A stretch of DNA of 42,417 nt from Dokdonella_A sp966248875 (GTDB lineage Bacteria > Pseudomonadota > Gammaproteobacteria > Xanthomonadales > Rhodanobacteraceae), in contig CBINBI010000024.1 of assembly GCA_966248875.1 (NCBI GenBank), positions 1 through 42,417 of the forward strand. Reading direction: 5' to 3'. Shown one piece after another: positions 1 through 8,743 of the stretch. The stretch's first letter is position 1. The number at the start of each line of letters is the position of its first letter. A program made the translations under genes and the position numbers. The notes under the pieces were generated by a model. That model worked only from the letters and a program-made list of their open reading frames with translations, ran no database searches and had not been told where the DNA came from.

Positions 1-295
1 TGAAGCGCGCGCTGACGTGCACGTGCAGTTGCGGCACGATGTTGCCCAGCGCAGCGAAATTCAGCTTGTCGGGCCGCAGCAGCGCATCCAGCGCGCGGCC
101 GACGCGGTCCATTTCAGCGAGCAGACGTTGCTGGTCGCCTCCGTCGAGATCGATCAGCTCGCGCGCGCCGGCGATGCGCGGCACGAGGATCAGCCACGGG
201 AAGCGCGCATCGTCCATCAGAAGAAGCTGCGAAAGCGGGAGGTCGCCGATCGCGTGGGTGTCGGCGGCAAGTCGCGGATCGAGCGCGAAGCTCAT
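1..295 (-). CDS. HIT-family protein, N-terminal part (cut by window edge)
   Basis: The first 98 residues of a histidine-triad protein are visible; the C-terminus lies outside the window. The segment ends in the HIT signature QLHVHVSARF (His91, His93), the nucleotide-phosphate binding loop of the family, preceded by the usual LVPR and LNFAALGN elements. HIT proteins act on nucleoside phosphates such as ApnA; the substrate here cannot be told. Its ATG overlaps the stop of the upstream dienelactone hydrolase gene by four bases (ATGA), so the two are probably translationally coupled. The third triad His is replaced by Ser, as I recall for the proteobacterial HVHVxAR subgroup. Confidence 0.85.
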   Translation of the reverse strand, partial: MSFALDPRLAADTHAIGDLPLSQLLLMDDARFPWLILVPRIAGARELIDLDGGDQQRLLAEMDRVGRALDALLRPDKLNFAALGNIVPQLHVHVSARF

Positions 296-963
296 GGGCC
301 GCCGAGCGTCCGCGCGAAGAACGCCAGCGTGCGCTCGAGCGCGAGCGCGGCGCTCGGCGCGTGGTATGCCTTCGGATCGACGCTGCGATCGAACGCGTGC
401 CCGGCCGGATACGTGTAGATCTCCGCGTCCGGCAGGGTCTGCCGATGCCGCTCGACGGCTTCCGGCGGAATCGAGGTGTCGCGCTCGCCGAAGTGGAACT
501 GCACCGGCGCCTGCGGCTTCTCGTCCAGGAATCTCACGTTGCGCGCGCCGTAATAGCTCACCGACGGCATCGAGAGGCGTGTCGCCGCGAGAAATGCCAC
601 CGTGCCGCCCCAGCAGTAGCCGACGCAGCCGATGCGGCCGGCCGAGCGAATCGATTCCGCGGCGCTGGCGACGTCCGCGATCGCCGTCTCGAAGCTGATC
701 TCGCCGACGAGCTCGCGTCCGCGCTTGAATCCTGCTTCGTCATAACCGAGCTCGACACCGGTCTCGACGTGATCGAAGAAGGCCGGCGCGATCGCGACGT
801 AACCGTGCTCGGCGAAGCGGTCGGTGACGTTGCGCATGTGCTCGTTGACGCCGAAGATCTCCTGCACGACGACGATCCCGCCGCGGGGTGTTCCTTCCGG
901 TCTTGCGAGATAGGCGCCGATGCACTGCGTGCCGGTGGTGTTGAGCTGGATGTGCTGGCCCAT
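292..963 (-). CDS. Dienelactone hydrolase family protein
   Basis: A 223-residue alpha/beta hydrolase, the usual size for the family. The nucleophile is Cys117 in GYCWGG. Asp162 in GERDTS and His189 in PAGHAF complete the triad, and Glu35 in VQEIFG matches the conserved glutamate that orients the cysteine. No signal peptide is seen, so it should be cytoplasmic. The chosen ATG has AAGGA about 10 bases upstream; an in-frame ATG nine codons earlier lacks a comparable site. Members open lactone rings in haloaromatic breakdown, but many isolated copies, as here without catechol-pathway neighbours, have unknown substrates. It is followed by an overlapping HIT gene. Confidence 0.9.
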   Translation of the reverse strand: MGQHIQLNTTGTQCIGAYLARPEGTPRGGIVVVQEIFGVNEHMRNVTDRFAEHGYVAIAPAFFDHVETGVELGYDEAGFKRGRELVGEISFETAIADVASAAESIRSAGRIGCVGYCWGGTVAFLAATRLSMPSVSYYGARNVRFLDEKPQAPVQFHFGERDTSIPPEAVERHRQTLPDAEIYTYPAGHAFDRSVDPKAYHAPSAALALERTLAFFARTLGGP

Positions 964-1113
964 GGCTCGATCGTCCTTGTGTGACTGCAAAGACTGTACA
1001 GCGTGACAGGCCGCGATTTAAGGGGGCGTGTTTCGACGGCTGACGGCGCGCGCTTCGTTCTTGCCTCGGCGCACGACGTGCCGTCGCCCATGCTCTTCTG
1101 CGTCGATTCGCCG

Positions 1114-1740
1114 TCAGGCGGCGAGAAGCATTCCGATGCGTCGCCGCAGCTCCGGCAGCAGTTCCCGCTCGAAGGCCGGATGGCGCTGCAGCCAGGGCGT
1201 GTTGCGCGGCGAGGGATGCGGCAAGGGAAAGTACCGCGGCGCGTATTCGGTCCAGGCCCGCATCGTCTCCGACAGGGACGCCTTCCGGCGCGCGCCGAGA
1301 AAATGACGCTGCGCGTACTGGCCGATCAGCAGCGTCAGCTCGATCCGCGGCAGCTTTGCCAGCAGCTTGTCGAGCCAGAGCCGTGCGCATTCCGGCCGCG
1401 GCGGCAGGTCGCCGCCAAGGCCGCGGCCGGGATAGCAGAATCCCATCGGAATGATCGCGATGCGCGACGCATCGTAGAAAACGCCGCGATCCACGCCCAT
1501 CCAGGCACGCAGGCGTTCGCCGCTCGCATCGTCCCAGGGGATGCCCGACGCGTGCACGCGGGCGCTCGGCGCCTGCCCGACGATGAGGAGGCGCGCGCTC
1601 GGCGACGCCTGCAGCACCGGCCGCACGCCCAGTGGCAGGACATCGCGGCATGCCGTGCAGGCGCGAACGGCCTTCAGGAGGGACTCGAAACTCCCGTCGA
1701 CGCCTTTCGCCGCACGGCTTCGCACCGATCCGTCAAGCAT
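1114..1740 (-). CDS. Uracil-DNA glycosylase superfamily protein (COG1573 type)
   Basis: A 208-residue protein of the UDG superfamily, which removes uracil or other damaged bases from DNA. The N-terminus has a CxxC (CTAC) followed by LGVRPV. The first active-site motif is VGQAPSARVHASGIPW and the second is HPSPRNTPW near the C-terminus. Only two cysteines of the four expected for the iron-sulfur cluster of family 4 enzymes are evident, so it is probably a related COG1573 subgroup rather than a classical family 4 UDG. Its ATG overlaps the stop of the preceding small gene by one base (TGATG), so it is probably translated with the nirK group. Confidence 0.85.
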   Translation of the reverse strand: MLDGSVRSRAAKGVDGSFESLLKAVRACTACRDVLPLGVRPVLQASPSARLLIVGQAPSARVHASGIPWDDASGERLRAWMGVDRGVFYDASRIAIIPMGFCYPGRGLGGDLPPRPECARLWLDKLLAKLPRIELTLLIGQYAQRHFLGARRKASLSETMRAWTEYAPRYFPLPHPSPRNTPWLQRHPAFERELLPELRRRIGMLLAA

Positions 1741-2132
1741 CAGCGCGTGGGCACCCCTTCAGTGGAACTCGCGATCAGGCGAATGATCGTGATGCGCGTG
1801 TCCGGCACCGCGCGTTGCAGCGCGGACACCGCGTCCTGCGGTGACTCGCGCGCGCCGTCCAGCGCAAACGACAGCGCCGGCGGTGCCTCGGCGATGCGCA
1901 CGCTGGCCGCATCGAGGCCTCGCACGCGGCGAGCGGCCGCGCGCAGGCGCGAGGCATCGACCGTGCCGCCAAGCTCGCAGAACACGACGACATCGCCCTG
2001 CGCCGCGGCTTGCTGGATCACAGCGTAGTCATAGGTCGCGGCGATCTTGTCCTCCAGGCAGGCGCCGCAGGCGGCAGCATCCGACGCCGCGACGGTCGCG
2101 GCGAGGACGAGCGATGCGATGCGCGTCCTCAC
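1740..2132 (-). CDS. Small exported CxxC protein of unknown function
   Basis: A 130-residue protein starting at GTG, with GGAGG six bases upstream. The start overlaps the stop of the nitrite reductase gene by four bases (GTGA). Residues 1 to about 21 look like a Sec signal peptide (MRTRIASLVLAATVAASDAA) and are followed directly by CGAC, so the mature protein would begin with a CxxC. A further lone Cys sits in VVFCELGG. The C-terminal half (DASRLRAAARR to TRITIIRLI) alternates helix and strand in a way that could form a small ferredoxin-like fold, but I do not recognise a family. Coupling to nirK suggests a periplasmic role, perhaps copper handling or redox maintenance; this is inference. Confidence 0.75.
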   Translation of the reverse strand: MRTRIASLVLAATVAASDAAACGACLEDKIAATYDYAVIQQAAAQGDVVVFCELGGTVDASRLRAAARRVRGLDAASVRIAEAPPALSFALDGARESPQDAVSALQRAVPDTRITIIRLIASSTEGVPTR

Positions 2133-3724
2133 GATCCGCCTCCCGCGTTCGAGGCCGGCGGATCGGCCGACTTCGTCTTCGACGGCGGCAGAGCCGTGCC
2201 GGGAGCGGCCGGCTGCGGCTGCGTCGTGCCTTTCGGCCGGACGTTCTCGTCGGCCCAGCGGAAATACGCGATGTACTGCCGGATCTCCTCTTCGTTGAGG
2301 CCCTGGTTGGGCATCGGCACCTTGTACTTGTCGAGCATGGCCTTGGCGGTCGCGTCGGAAGCCAGCATCTGTTCCGGCGACTTGAGCCAGCGCACGAGCC
2401 AGCTCTCGTCGCGCCGCTGCGTCACACCGTGCAGGTCGGGCCCGAGCTTGTCGCCGCCCGCGATGGAATGGCAGGCGAGGCACTTCGACTCGAACGCGAG
2501 CTTGCCTTTCTGCGCGTTCGGATCGACCGGCGCCCCCGTCGCGGGAATGTTGTGGTGCTCGGGCTCGGTGCCCTCGGGCGAGCCGCCGGCTGCGATGATG
2601 CCGATGGCGCCCTGCGAGGCGTTCGCGAAGTGGTGATCGACCATCACGTAATTGCCTGCCTCGGGAATGATGAACTCGACGATGGCGGCGCCCGATGAGC
2701 CGAGCAGCACCGTCTGCATGCCGCGGAACTGGTTGTCCGGATTGCCGTCGAACCAGACGCGGTCGAAGATCGTGCCGACGACGTGGAAGCTCGACGTGTT
2801 GGACGGCCCCACGTTCAGCACGAACAGGCGCACGCGCTCACCGGGCGCGGCCTCGAGCGGCTCGTCGACCATGCCGTTGTAGCGACCGTTGAACACCGTG
2901 TAGGTGGGCCGCTTCTCGCGGACGCGCGCGCCGTCCAGCACGTAGAGAGGCTGCCCTTCGATCTTGCGCTTTTCGGGGTCGGGCCTGGTGTAGAACTCGC
3001 TCTGGATGATCGCGTACTCGCGGTCTGCTTTGGTCGGGTAGCCGTTCTTCGGCTCGACGATCATCATGCCGTACATGCCCGAGGCGATGTGCTCCAGCAC
3101 CATCGGCGTGCCGCAGTGATACATGAAGACGCCGGGATAGTTCGGCGTGAACTCGAACGAGATCGTCTGGCCCGGCGCGATCGACCGGTACTTGTCCTGC
3201 GGCGAGACCATCGCCGAATGAAAATCCATTGAATGCATCATCGGCGCGGCGGTCAGTCGCACGCCGGGGACGGGCTCGTCGGAGCGGTTCGTCATCGTGA
3301 ACTTGATGCGATCGCCGACGCGCGCGCGGATCGCGGGTCCGGGAACCTGATCGCCGAAGGTCCAAGCGCTGAACTTCACGCCGGGCGCGATCTCGATGAT
3401 CTTGTGCGTCGTGTCGAGGCGGATCTCCTTGACGGGCGACGGATCGAGCGGCTTGATCGCCGCGGTCATGCTCAACGCGCTGCCCTGCGCGAACGGGCCC
3501 GTGTGGCGCTCGTTCGAGACCACGGCAGGCGGCGTGCTGAAATCCATCTTGCTCGTGTCGTAGGGATCCGGCGCCGCAACGCTCGATGCGGCGACCGCAG
3601 GGGACGAATGAGCTTCGTCCGACGACTTTTTCGAGCAGGCGGCGCAGAGCGCCAGCGCGGCCGACCAGAGCATGCAACGGATGAGCGCTGACGGCACCTT
3701 CGCGATCGGGCATGACCGATTCAT
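2129..3724 (-). CDS. nirK: Copper-containing nitrite reductase NirK with C-terminal cytochrome c domain
   Basis: A 531-residue exported three-domain NirK that reduces nitrite to NO in the periplasm. Two cupredoxin domains span about 95-380. Type 1 copper ligands are His164, Cys204, His212 and Met217 (MYHC, EHIASGM). Type 2 ligands are His169, His203 and a His in VDHHF (364/365). The catalytic Asp167 (MDFH) and His314 (SFHVVG) are present. A class I cytochrome c follows with CLACH at 415-419 and a likely axial Met471 (VPMPNQ), so electrons can enter through a tethered haem, as in Ralstonia-type NirK. The N-terminus is a signal sequence with a poor lipobox (LCAAC). AGGAGGG lies just upstream of the ATG. 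No Nor or Nos genes are in the window. Confidence 0.95.
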   Translation of the reverse strand: MNRSCPIAKVPSALIRCMLWSAALALCAACSKKSSDEAHSSPAVAASSVAAPDPYDTSKMDFSTPPAVVSNERHTGPFAQGSALSMTAAIKPLDPSPVKEIRLDTTHKIIEIAPGVKFSAWTFGDQVPGPAIRARVGDRIKFTMTNRSDEPVPGVRLTAAPMMHSMDFHSAMVSPQDKYRSIAPGQTISFEFTPNYPGVFMYHCGTPMVLEHIASGMYGMMIVEPKNGYPTKADREYAIIQSEFYTRPDPEKRKIEGQPLYVLDGARVREKRPTYTVFNGRYNGMVDEPLEAAPGERVRLFVLNVGPSNTSSFHVVGTIFDRVWFDGNPDNQFRGMQTVLLGSSGAAIVEFIIPEAGNYVMVDHHFANASQGAIGIIAAGGSPEGTEPEHHNIPATGAPVDPNAQKGKLAFESKCLACHSIAGGDKLGPDLHGVTQRRDESWLVRWLKSPEQMLASDATAKAMLDKYKVPMPNQGLNEEEIRQYIAYFRWADENVRPKGTTQPQPAAPGTALPPSKTKSADPPASNAGGGS

Positions 3725-3908
3725 GGGGCCCTCCTGAGCTTTCCGGCGGCGGCGCTCGCTACGTTAACAGGCGGACGTGACCCTTGCATCCGCGCGGCCG
3801 CACGATGGGAGTGCTCCCGGAATGCGGCGCGCAGGCAGGCTCGGCGGTTTCTGATTCGGAGCAGCAAGCGCTGGACACGACGACGCCACCGCGTGTGTCC
3901 GCCCGAGA

Positions 3909-6044
3909 TCACGCGGCGTAGCGCTGCACCTGGTTCCTGCCGCCACTCTTCGCCGCGTACAGCGCCTTGTCGGCGGCTTCGAGCAGTGCTTCGAGGCTCG
4001 GTGGCGGATCGAGCTCGGCAAGGCGGGCGACACCGATGCTGACGGTTGCGGCGATCTGGAGGCCCGGGTTTTCCTGGCCGAGCCTTTCGGCGACGCGGGA
4101 ACGCAGGCGCTCGGCGAGGGCGATGACGTCGTCCGCATCGCGGTCGATGACGATGGCAAGGAACTCCTCGCCGCCTATGCGGCCGAGCAGATCGTCGGAT
4201 CGCAGGCAGCGGCGCATCGCTTCGACGCCGGCGACGAGCACGCCGTCGCCGAACAGGTGGCCGTGCAGATCGTTGATCTGCTTGAAGTGATCGAAATCGA
4301 TGAGCAGGATCGCAAGCTCGCTGCCGGAGCGCGCACAATCCTCGATGCTGCGTGCGAGCCGGCGCAGGCTGTAGGCGCGATTGGCGATACCGGTCATCGA
4401 ATCGGTGATCGCGGCCTGGTAGAGCTCGACGGCCTGCTGCTCGAGCTTGTCGTTCGCCGTGGCCAGCGCGACACGCTGCCGCTCGATCTCGACGTTACGC
4501 CGTGCGAGCGCGCGGTTCAGCCGGTTGACGCCGGCGAAGCGCCAGAGCACCAGCACGAGCAGCGTCCCGAGCCCGCCCAGAGCGCCGATCCCGATGCGCC
4601 GTTCAAGGCGCTGTTTGGCGAGCAGGGCGGCTTGCAGATCGTTGTCCTTGGCGAGCAGCGCGAGGCGCTGCTCGGCTTCTGCACGCGCATGGCGCGTTTC
4701 CAGTGCGGCGAGCTGGCGGCTGGCGCGAATGCCGAGCAGCTCCTCGCGCTCGGCCGCGTACTTGTGCGCGAAGCGCAGCGCGTCGGCATCGTTCTGCTCG
4801 GCACGCGCGAGCTGCTCCCGCGCGGCATAGGCGAGCGCGAGCTGCGGCCGGAGCCGCGCGGCTTCCAGGCCGGCGATGGCTTCGTCGAGCAGGCCGTGCG
4901 CGCGCAGGCGATCGTGTTCGAGCAGCGCGATGTCGGCGAGGTGCAGGAGCGCGCGGGCAACGATTTCGCGCTGCCCGAGCTCGCGGCCGAGCGTGAGCGC
5001 GGCTTCAAGCTCGGCTGAGGCCTCTCCGTTGCGGCGCTGCCCGAGCAGGGCGCGGCCGAGCTCGAGGTGCTCGAGGCCCTGATGCGGCCGGTCGCCGAGC
5101 GCGCGGTCGATCGCGAGCGCTTCCTCCGCGGCCGCCTGCGCGGCCGCATATTCGCCGAGATCGTTGAGCAGGCCCGCATACGCGCCCACGACCGCGGAAT
5201 AGGCGGCAGGGCTGCCGCGCTTCGCGGCGACGGCGAGCGCGCGCTCGAAATAGCCGCGCGCGGCAGGGCCGTCCTCGATCTCGCGATAGAGGAGGCCGAC
5301 GTTGCGGTAGGCGATTTCGAGCTTGTCGCCGGTTTTCTCGCGCAGAGCGACCGCTTCGAGCGCCATGTCCAGCGCCTTGGCGAAATCGCCGCGATCGCGA
5401 TGCACGGTGGCGAGATTCGTGAGCGACTGCGCGATGCCATACGGGTCTGCTGCTTCGCGATAGAGCACGAGTGCGCGCTCCTGATGCGCGAGCGCCTTGT
5501 CGAGCTGGCCGCGGCGGCGCGCGACCACGCCGAGGTTGGCCTCCGCGAACGCGGCCTGGATGCGATCGCCGGCCGCACCGGCCACTTTCGCGAGGCGCTC
5601 GGCGAGCGTCTGGCAGCGCGCGTAATCACCCTGCGAGAGCGCGATCTCGACGCGCTGCGCGAGCGCGATCGTCAGCCGCTGCGTGTCTCCGCGGCGCTCC
5701 GACGATTCGGCGACGCGCTGCCATTCGCCGTCGGCGGCGGCGAGCGCGCCGACGGCGGAAAAGAGGCTGCCGGCGATCCAGGCCGCCCACGCCTGCGCGG
5801 CCGCGCCCCCGAGGCTGCTCACCAGCGTCGCCACGAGCGGTGATTCGAGCGTGCCGGCGATCCACTGAGCGCTGCGCAGGGCCGACGTCGCCGCGGCCGC
5901 GCGCGGATACGCTGAGGGCTCGGCGGCAGTGTCGGCGCGGGCAGGCGCCGCCGCGACGAGCGTTATGAGAGAAAGAAAAACGGCCGCAACCGGCGGCGCA
6001 CGACGATGGCGCCGGTCGTCAGCATCCTGGCGAGCTGGTTTCAC
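3909..6044 (-). CDS. TPR-repeat, membrane-anchored diguanylate cyclase (GGDEF)
   Basis: A 711-residue signalling protein. A signal-like segment at 18-38 (ending APARA) is followed by tetratricopeptide-like repeats from about 105 to 440, a charged helix, a single transmembrane segment at 484-504, a coiled-coil linker and a GGDEF domain from about 545. The active-site loop is GGEEF (624-628), metal-binding Asp583 is in LLIDFDHFKQIND, and the RxxD inhibitory site (RSDD, 615-618) lies exactly five residues before GGEEF. It should therefore make cyclic di-GMP with product inhibition. The topology puts the TPR part in the periplasm as a sensor or docking domain. It is a single gene with a TGA stop; its neighbours give no input signal. 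Confidence 0.92.
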   Translation of the reverse strand: MKPARQDADDRRHRRAPPVAAVFLSLITLVAAAPARADTAAEPSAYPRAAAATSALRSAQWIAGTLESPLVATLVSSLGGAAAQAWAAWIAGSLFSAVGALAAADGEWQRVAESSERRGDTQRLTIALAQRVEIALSQGDYARCQTLAERLAKVAGAAGDRIQAAFAEANLGVVARRRGQLDKALAHQERALVLYREAADPYGIAQSLTNLATVHRDRGDFAKALDMALEAVALREKTGDKLEIAYRNVGLLYREIEDGPAARGYFERALAVAAKRGSPAAYSAVVGAYAGLLNDLGEYAAAQAAAEEALAIDRALGDRPHQGLEHLELGRALLGQRRNGEASAELEAALTLGRELGQREIVARALLHLADIALLEHDRLRAHGLLDEAIAGLEAARLRPQLALAYAAREQLARAEQNDADALRFAHKYAAEREELLGIRASRQLAALETRHARAEAEQRLALLAKDNDLQAALLAKQRLERRIGIGALGGLGTLLVLVLWRFAGVNRLNRALARRNVEIERQRVALATANDKLEQQAVELYQAAITDSMTGIANRAYSLRRLARSIEDCARSGSELAILLIDFDHFKQINDLHGHLFGDGVLVAGVEAMRRCLRSDDLLGRIGGEEFLAIVIDRDADDVIALAERLRSRVAERLGQENPGLQIAATVSIGVARLAELDPPPSLEALLEAADKALYAAKSGGRNQVQRYAA

Positions 6045-6190
6045 TCGATCCCCCCTCCGCCCTACATCCGATGTCGTGGCGGCACCGCTCTATCATCCGC
6101 GATTTCGCCGGCCGGTGCTCGACCCCCAGGCGCGCTGCAGCGGACTCCTTCCGCACGGTAAGCTATCGGGCCCCCGCTCATTGCTTCCCG

Positions 6191-7525
6191 ATGTCGCCCC
6201 GCAATCCCAAGGTCGGTTTTGTCAGCCTCGGCTGCCCGAAGGCTCTGGTGGATTCCGAGCGCATCCTGACGCAACTACGCGTGGAGGGATACGACATCGT
6301 GCCGAGCTACGATGCGGCCGACGTCGTCGTCGTCAACACGTGCGGTTTCATCGATGCAGCAGTAGCCGAATCGCTCGACGCGATCGGCGAGGCGCTGGAA
6401 GAGAACGGCAAGGTCATCGTCACCGGCTGCCTCGGCAAGCGCGCCGATCTGATCCGCGAGGCGCATCCCGACGTGCTGTCGATCAGCGGGCCACAGGATT
6501 ACGCCAGCGTGATGAACGCGGTGCACGCGGCGCTGCCGCCCAGACACGATCCGTTTCTCGACCTCGTGCCCGAGCAGGGCATCAAGCTCACGCCGAAGCA
6601 CTACGCGTACCTCAAGATCTCGGAAGGCTGCAATCATCGCTGCACGTTCTGCATCATTCCGTCGCTACGCGGCGACCTCGTGTCGCGCCCGATCGACGAC
6701 GTGCTGGTCGAGGCCGAGAAGCTGGTCAAGGGCGGCGTCAGGGAGCTGCTCGTCGTCTCGCAGGACACGAGCGCATACGGCGTCGACCTTGAGTACGCCG
6801 AGCGCGAATGGCGCGGCCGCCCGTACGCGACGCGCATGACCGATCTCTGCCGCGGGTTGTCGGAGCTCGGCGTCTGGGTGCGCCTGCACTATGTCTATCC
6901 GTATCCGCACGTCGACGACGTGATCCCGCTGATGGCGGAAGGTCGCGTCCTTCCTTATCTCGACATCCCGTTCCAGCACGCGAGCCCGCGCATTCTCAAG
7001 CTGATGAAACGGCCCGGTGCCGTCGACAAGGTGCTCGCGCGCGTCCGCGCCTGGCGCAGCGCATGCCCGGATCTCACGCTACGCTCGACCTTCATCGTCG
7101 GATTTCCCGGCGAGACCGAAAGCGAGTTCGAGGAGCTGCTCGCGTTCCTGCGCGAAGCCGAGCTCGATCGCGTCGGCGCCTTCGCCTATTCGCCGGTCGA
7201 AGGCGCCAGGGCGAACGAGCTGCCGGATCCGGTGCCCGAAGAGCTCAAGCAGGAACGTCTGTCCCGCTTCATGGCAACCCAGGCCGGCATCTCCGCCACC
7301 CGCCTCGCGCGCAAGATCGGCACGCGCCAGGCCGTGATCGTCGACGAAGTCGGCGCGCAAGGCGCGATCGCCCGATCGAGAGCCGACGCGCCGGAGATCG
7401 ACGGCATCGTGCGCGTCGAAGACGGACAGGGACTGCGCGCGGGACAGATCGTGGACGTGACCGTGACCGGCGCGAGCGAGCACGATCTCGTCGCCCGACT
7501 GCAACGGGCAGTGGAATTCGAGTAA
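6191..7525 (+). CDS. rimO: Ribosomal protein S12 methylthiotransferase RimO
   Basis: A 444-residue radical-SAM enzyme that methylthiolates the conserved Asp of ribosomal protein S12. The N-terminal MTTase domain has the hallmark SLGCPKALVDSE, with cluster cysteines Cys15, Cys51 and Cys80. The radical-SAM motif CNHRCTFC (Cys147, 151, 154) follows, and a TRAM domain closes the C-terminus. The length matches E. coli RimO (about 440). I chose the ATG opening MSPRNPKVGF, since the longer upstream frame has no family similarity; no clear Shine-Dalgarno is seen. It stands alone, divergent from the diguanylate cyclase gene. Confidence 0.97.
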   Translation: MSPRNPKVGFVSLGCPKALVDSERILTQLRVEGYDIVPSYDAADVVVVNTCGFIDAAVAESLDAIGEALEENGKVIVTGCLGKRADLIREAHPDVLSISGPQDYASVMNAVHAALPPRHDPFLDLVPEQGIKLTPKHYAYLKISEGCNHRCTFCIIPSLRGDLVSRPIDDVLVEAEKLVKGGVRELLVVSQDTSAYGVDLEYAEREWRGRPYATRMTDLCRGLSELGVWVRLHYVYPYPHVDDVIPLMAEGRVLPYLDIPFQHASPRILKLMKRPGAVDKVLARVRAWRSACPDLTLRSTFIVGFPGETESEFEELLAFLREAELDRVGAFAYSPVEGARANELPDPVPEELKQERLSRFMATQAGISATRLARKIGTRQAVIVDEVGAQGAIARSRADAPEIDGIVRVEDGQGLRAGQIVDVTVTGASEHDLVARLQRAVEFE

Positions 7526-7623
7526 GAGCCCAGCTCTCCGGCAACTCGCAACCACGGCGGCAATCGGCGATGCAGGATCATGTCGGCAACGGGAGTCCGC
7601 CCGACTGCAAGGAACGATGGCCC

Positions 7624-8493
7624 ATGGCCGATTCCGAGCAGGCGTCCGCGCTGGTGCCGATGCCGAGAGATTGCGCATCCAGGTACGCTCACCCATTGTT
7701 CGCCGGGTTCGCCTGCGACCGTGACGAGTTTTCCGTCGGCGACCTCGCGGCATTGAACAATCGGATGAGCAGCGCCGGAAGCACGCGTTCGCTGCGCTTC
7801 GTCGCCCAGACACCCGATCTCCTCGTCGACGGCCTCCACTACGAGGAACGCATCGCGCGCCGCGGCGTGATCGCGACGCGTGAAGGCAGCACGCACGATT
7901 TCTTCAACGCGCTGGTCTGGCTGCGGCATGCGGATCTGAAGCGTGCCATGAACGTGCGGCAGGTCGCCGACATCGCGCGCGTCGGGCCGAAACGGCGGAC
8001 GCGCGGCCAGTGCGCGCTGACCCATTTCGACGAGGCCGGGTTGATCGTCTGGCTGGACGAAACTCCGGATCTTGAAGAGGCGTGGAATGCGCACGACTGG
8101 CGCAGCCTGTTCTTCACGCATCGCGGGGACTGGGGCTCGCGCATCGCGGTGACGGTCATCGGGCATGCGCTGCTCGACCATGCGTTCCTGCATGGCTTGC
8201 TGCCCACCGCGAAAGCGCTGGCGGTCCGTGTCGATCGCGACCGGATCGAAAGGCGCAGCGAGGACGCCGTGATCGCGTCCTGGCCCGAGGCGGAGCGTGC
8301 GATCGCTCGCCACATCGAAGCCGCTCGTCTGCTCACGGATCCGCAGGAGCTGCGGCCGCTGCCGCTCGCCGGCATTCCGGGGTGGCAAGCAGGCCAGTCG
8401 GAAGCGTTCTACGACGAGGCGTCGTGCTTCCGCCCGCTGCGGGCGGGCCGCTGCTATCCGCCGCCGTGGGACCTCCCGCGTCCGAAGGATTGA
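7624..8493 (+). CDS. DUF3025 family protein
   Basis: A 289-residue soluble protein matching my memory of the proteobacterial DUF3025 family. Recognisable parts are the NNRMSSAGSTRSLRFV segment, the YEERIARRGVIATRE block, and the central THDFFNALVWLRHADLKRAMN element typical of the family, with LTHFDEAG and IGHALLDHAFL further on. The function is unknown and no catalytic motif is certain. The ATG at MADSEQ has AAGGA about 10 bases upstream; an in-frame ATG 18 codons earlier is possible but lacks a good ribosome site. It follows rimO by about 100 bases on the same strand. Confidence 0.82.
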   Translation: MADSEQASALVPMPRDCASRYAHPLFAGFACDRDEFSVGDLAALNNRMSSAGSTRSLRFVAQTPDLLVDGLHYEERIARRGVIATREGSTHDFFNALVWLRHADLKRAMNVRQVADIARVGPKRRTRGQCALTHFDEAGLIVWLDETPDLEEAWNAHDWRSLFFTHRGDWGSRIAVTVIGHALLDHAFLHGLLPTAKALAVRVDRDRIERRSEDAVIASWPEAERAIARHIEAARLLTDPQELRPLPLAGIPGWQAGQSEAFYDEASCFRPLRAGRCYPPPWDLPRPKD

Positions 8494-8550
8494 CGAAGTC
8501 GCAGGACTGTCCGCGCGCGATCAGCTGCCGGCCCGATCCGGCGGACGGCC

Positions 8551-8569
8551 GTTCCGTGGGGAACTTTTT
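8551..8569 (+). terminator. Possible weak rho-independent terminator
   Basis: A five-base stem, GTTCC/GGAAC, with loop GTGG is followed directly by TTTTTG, 58 bases after the DUF3025 stop. The stem is short and, apart from this, nothing supports it; it could end the rimO-DUF3025 transcript before the ABC operon. Confidence 0.35.
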
Positions 8570-8743
8570 GCCTGTCCTGCGGTATCTTCCGCAGCGCTCG
8601 CGTTTTCGTCCGCCGGGAGGGCGGCTGCGGCCCAGCGCCCGCAGCGCGGTCGTCGCGGATCGCGAGGTGTACGTTGGAAACCCCTTCGGGCCCGCGCGGC
8701 CATGGCGCCCGCGCGTCCGTTTTTCACGACGGTAAACCGGACC

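Noticed and set aside
2129..3724. NirK as a lipoprotein
   Set aside because: The sequence before the candidate cysteine (LCAAC) has Cys rather than Leu at the key -3 position, so ordinary Sec cleavage is as likely.
3807..3818. Palindrome GGGAGTGCTCCC upstream of nirK as a regulator site or terminator
   Set aside because: Short, GC-only arms with no T-tract and no match to a known nitrite or NO regulator site; could be chance.
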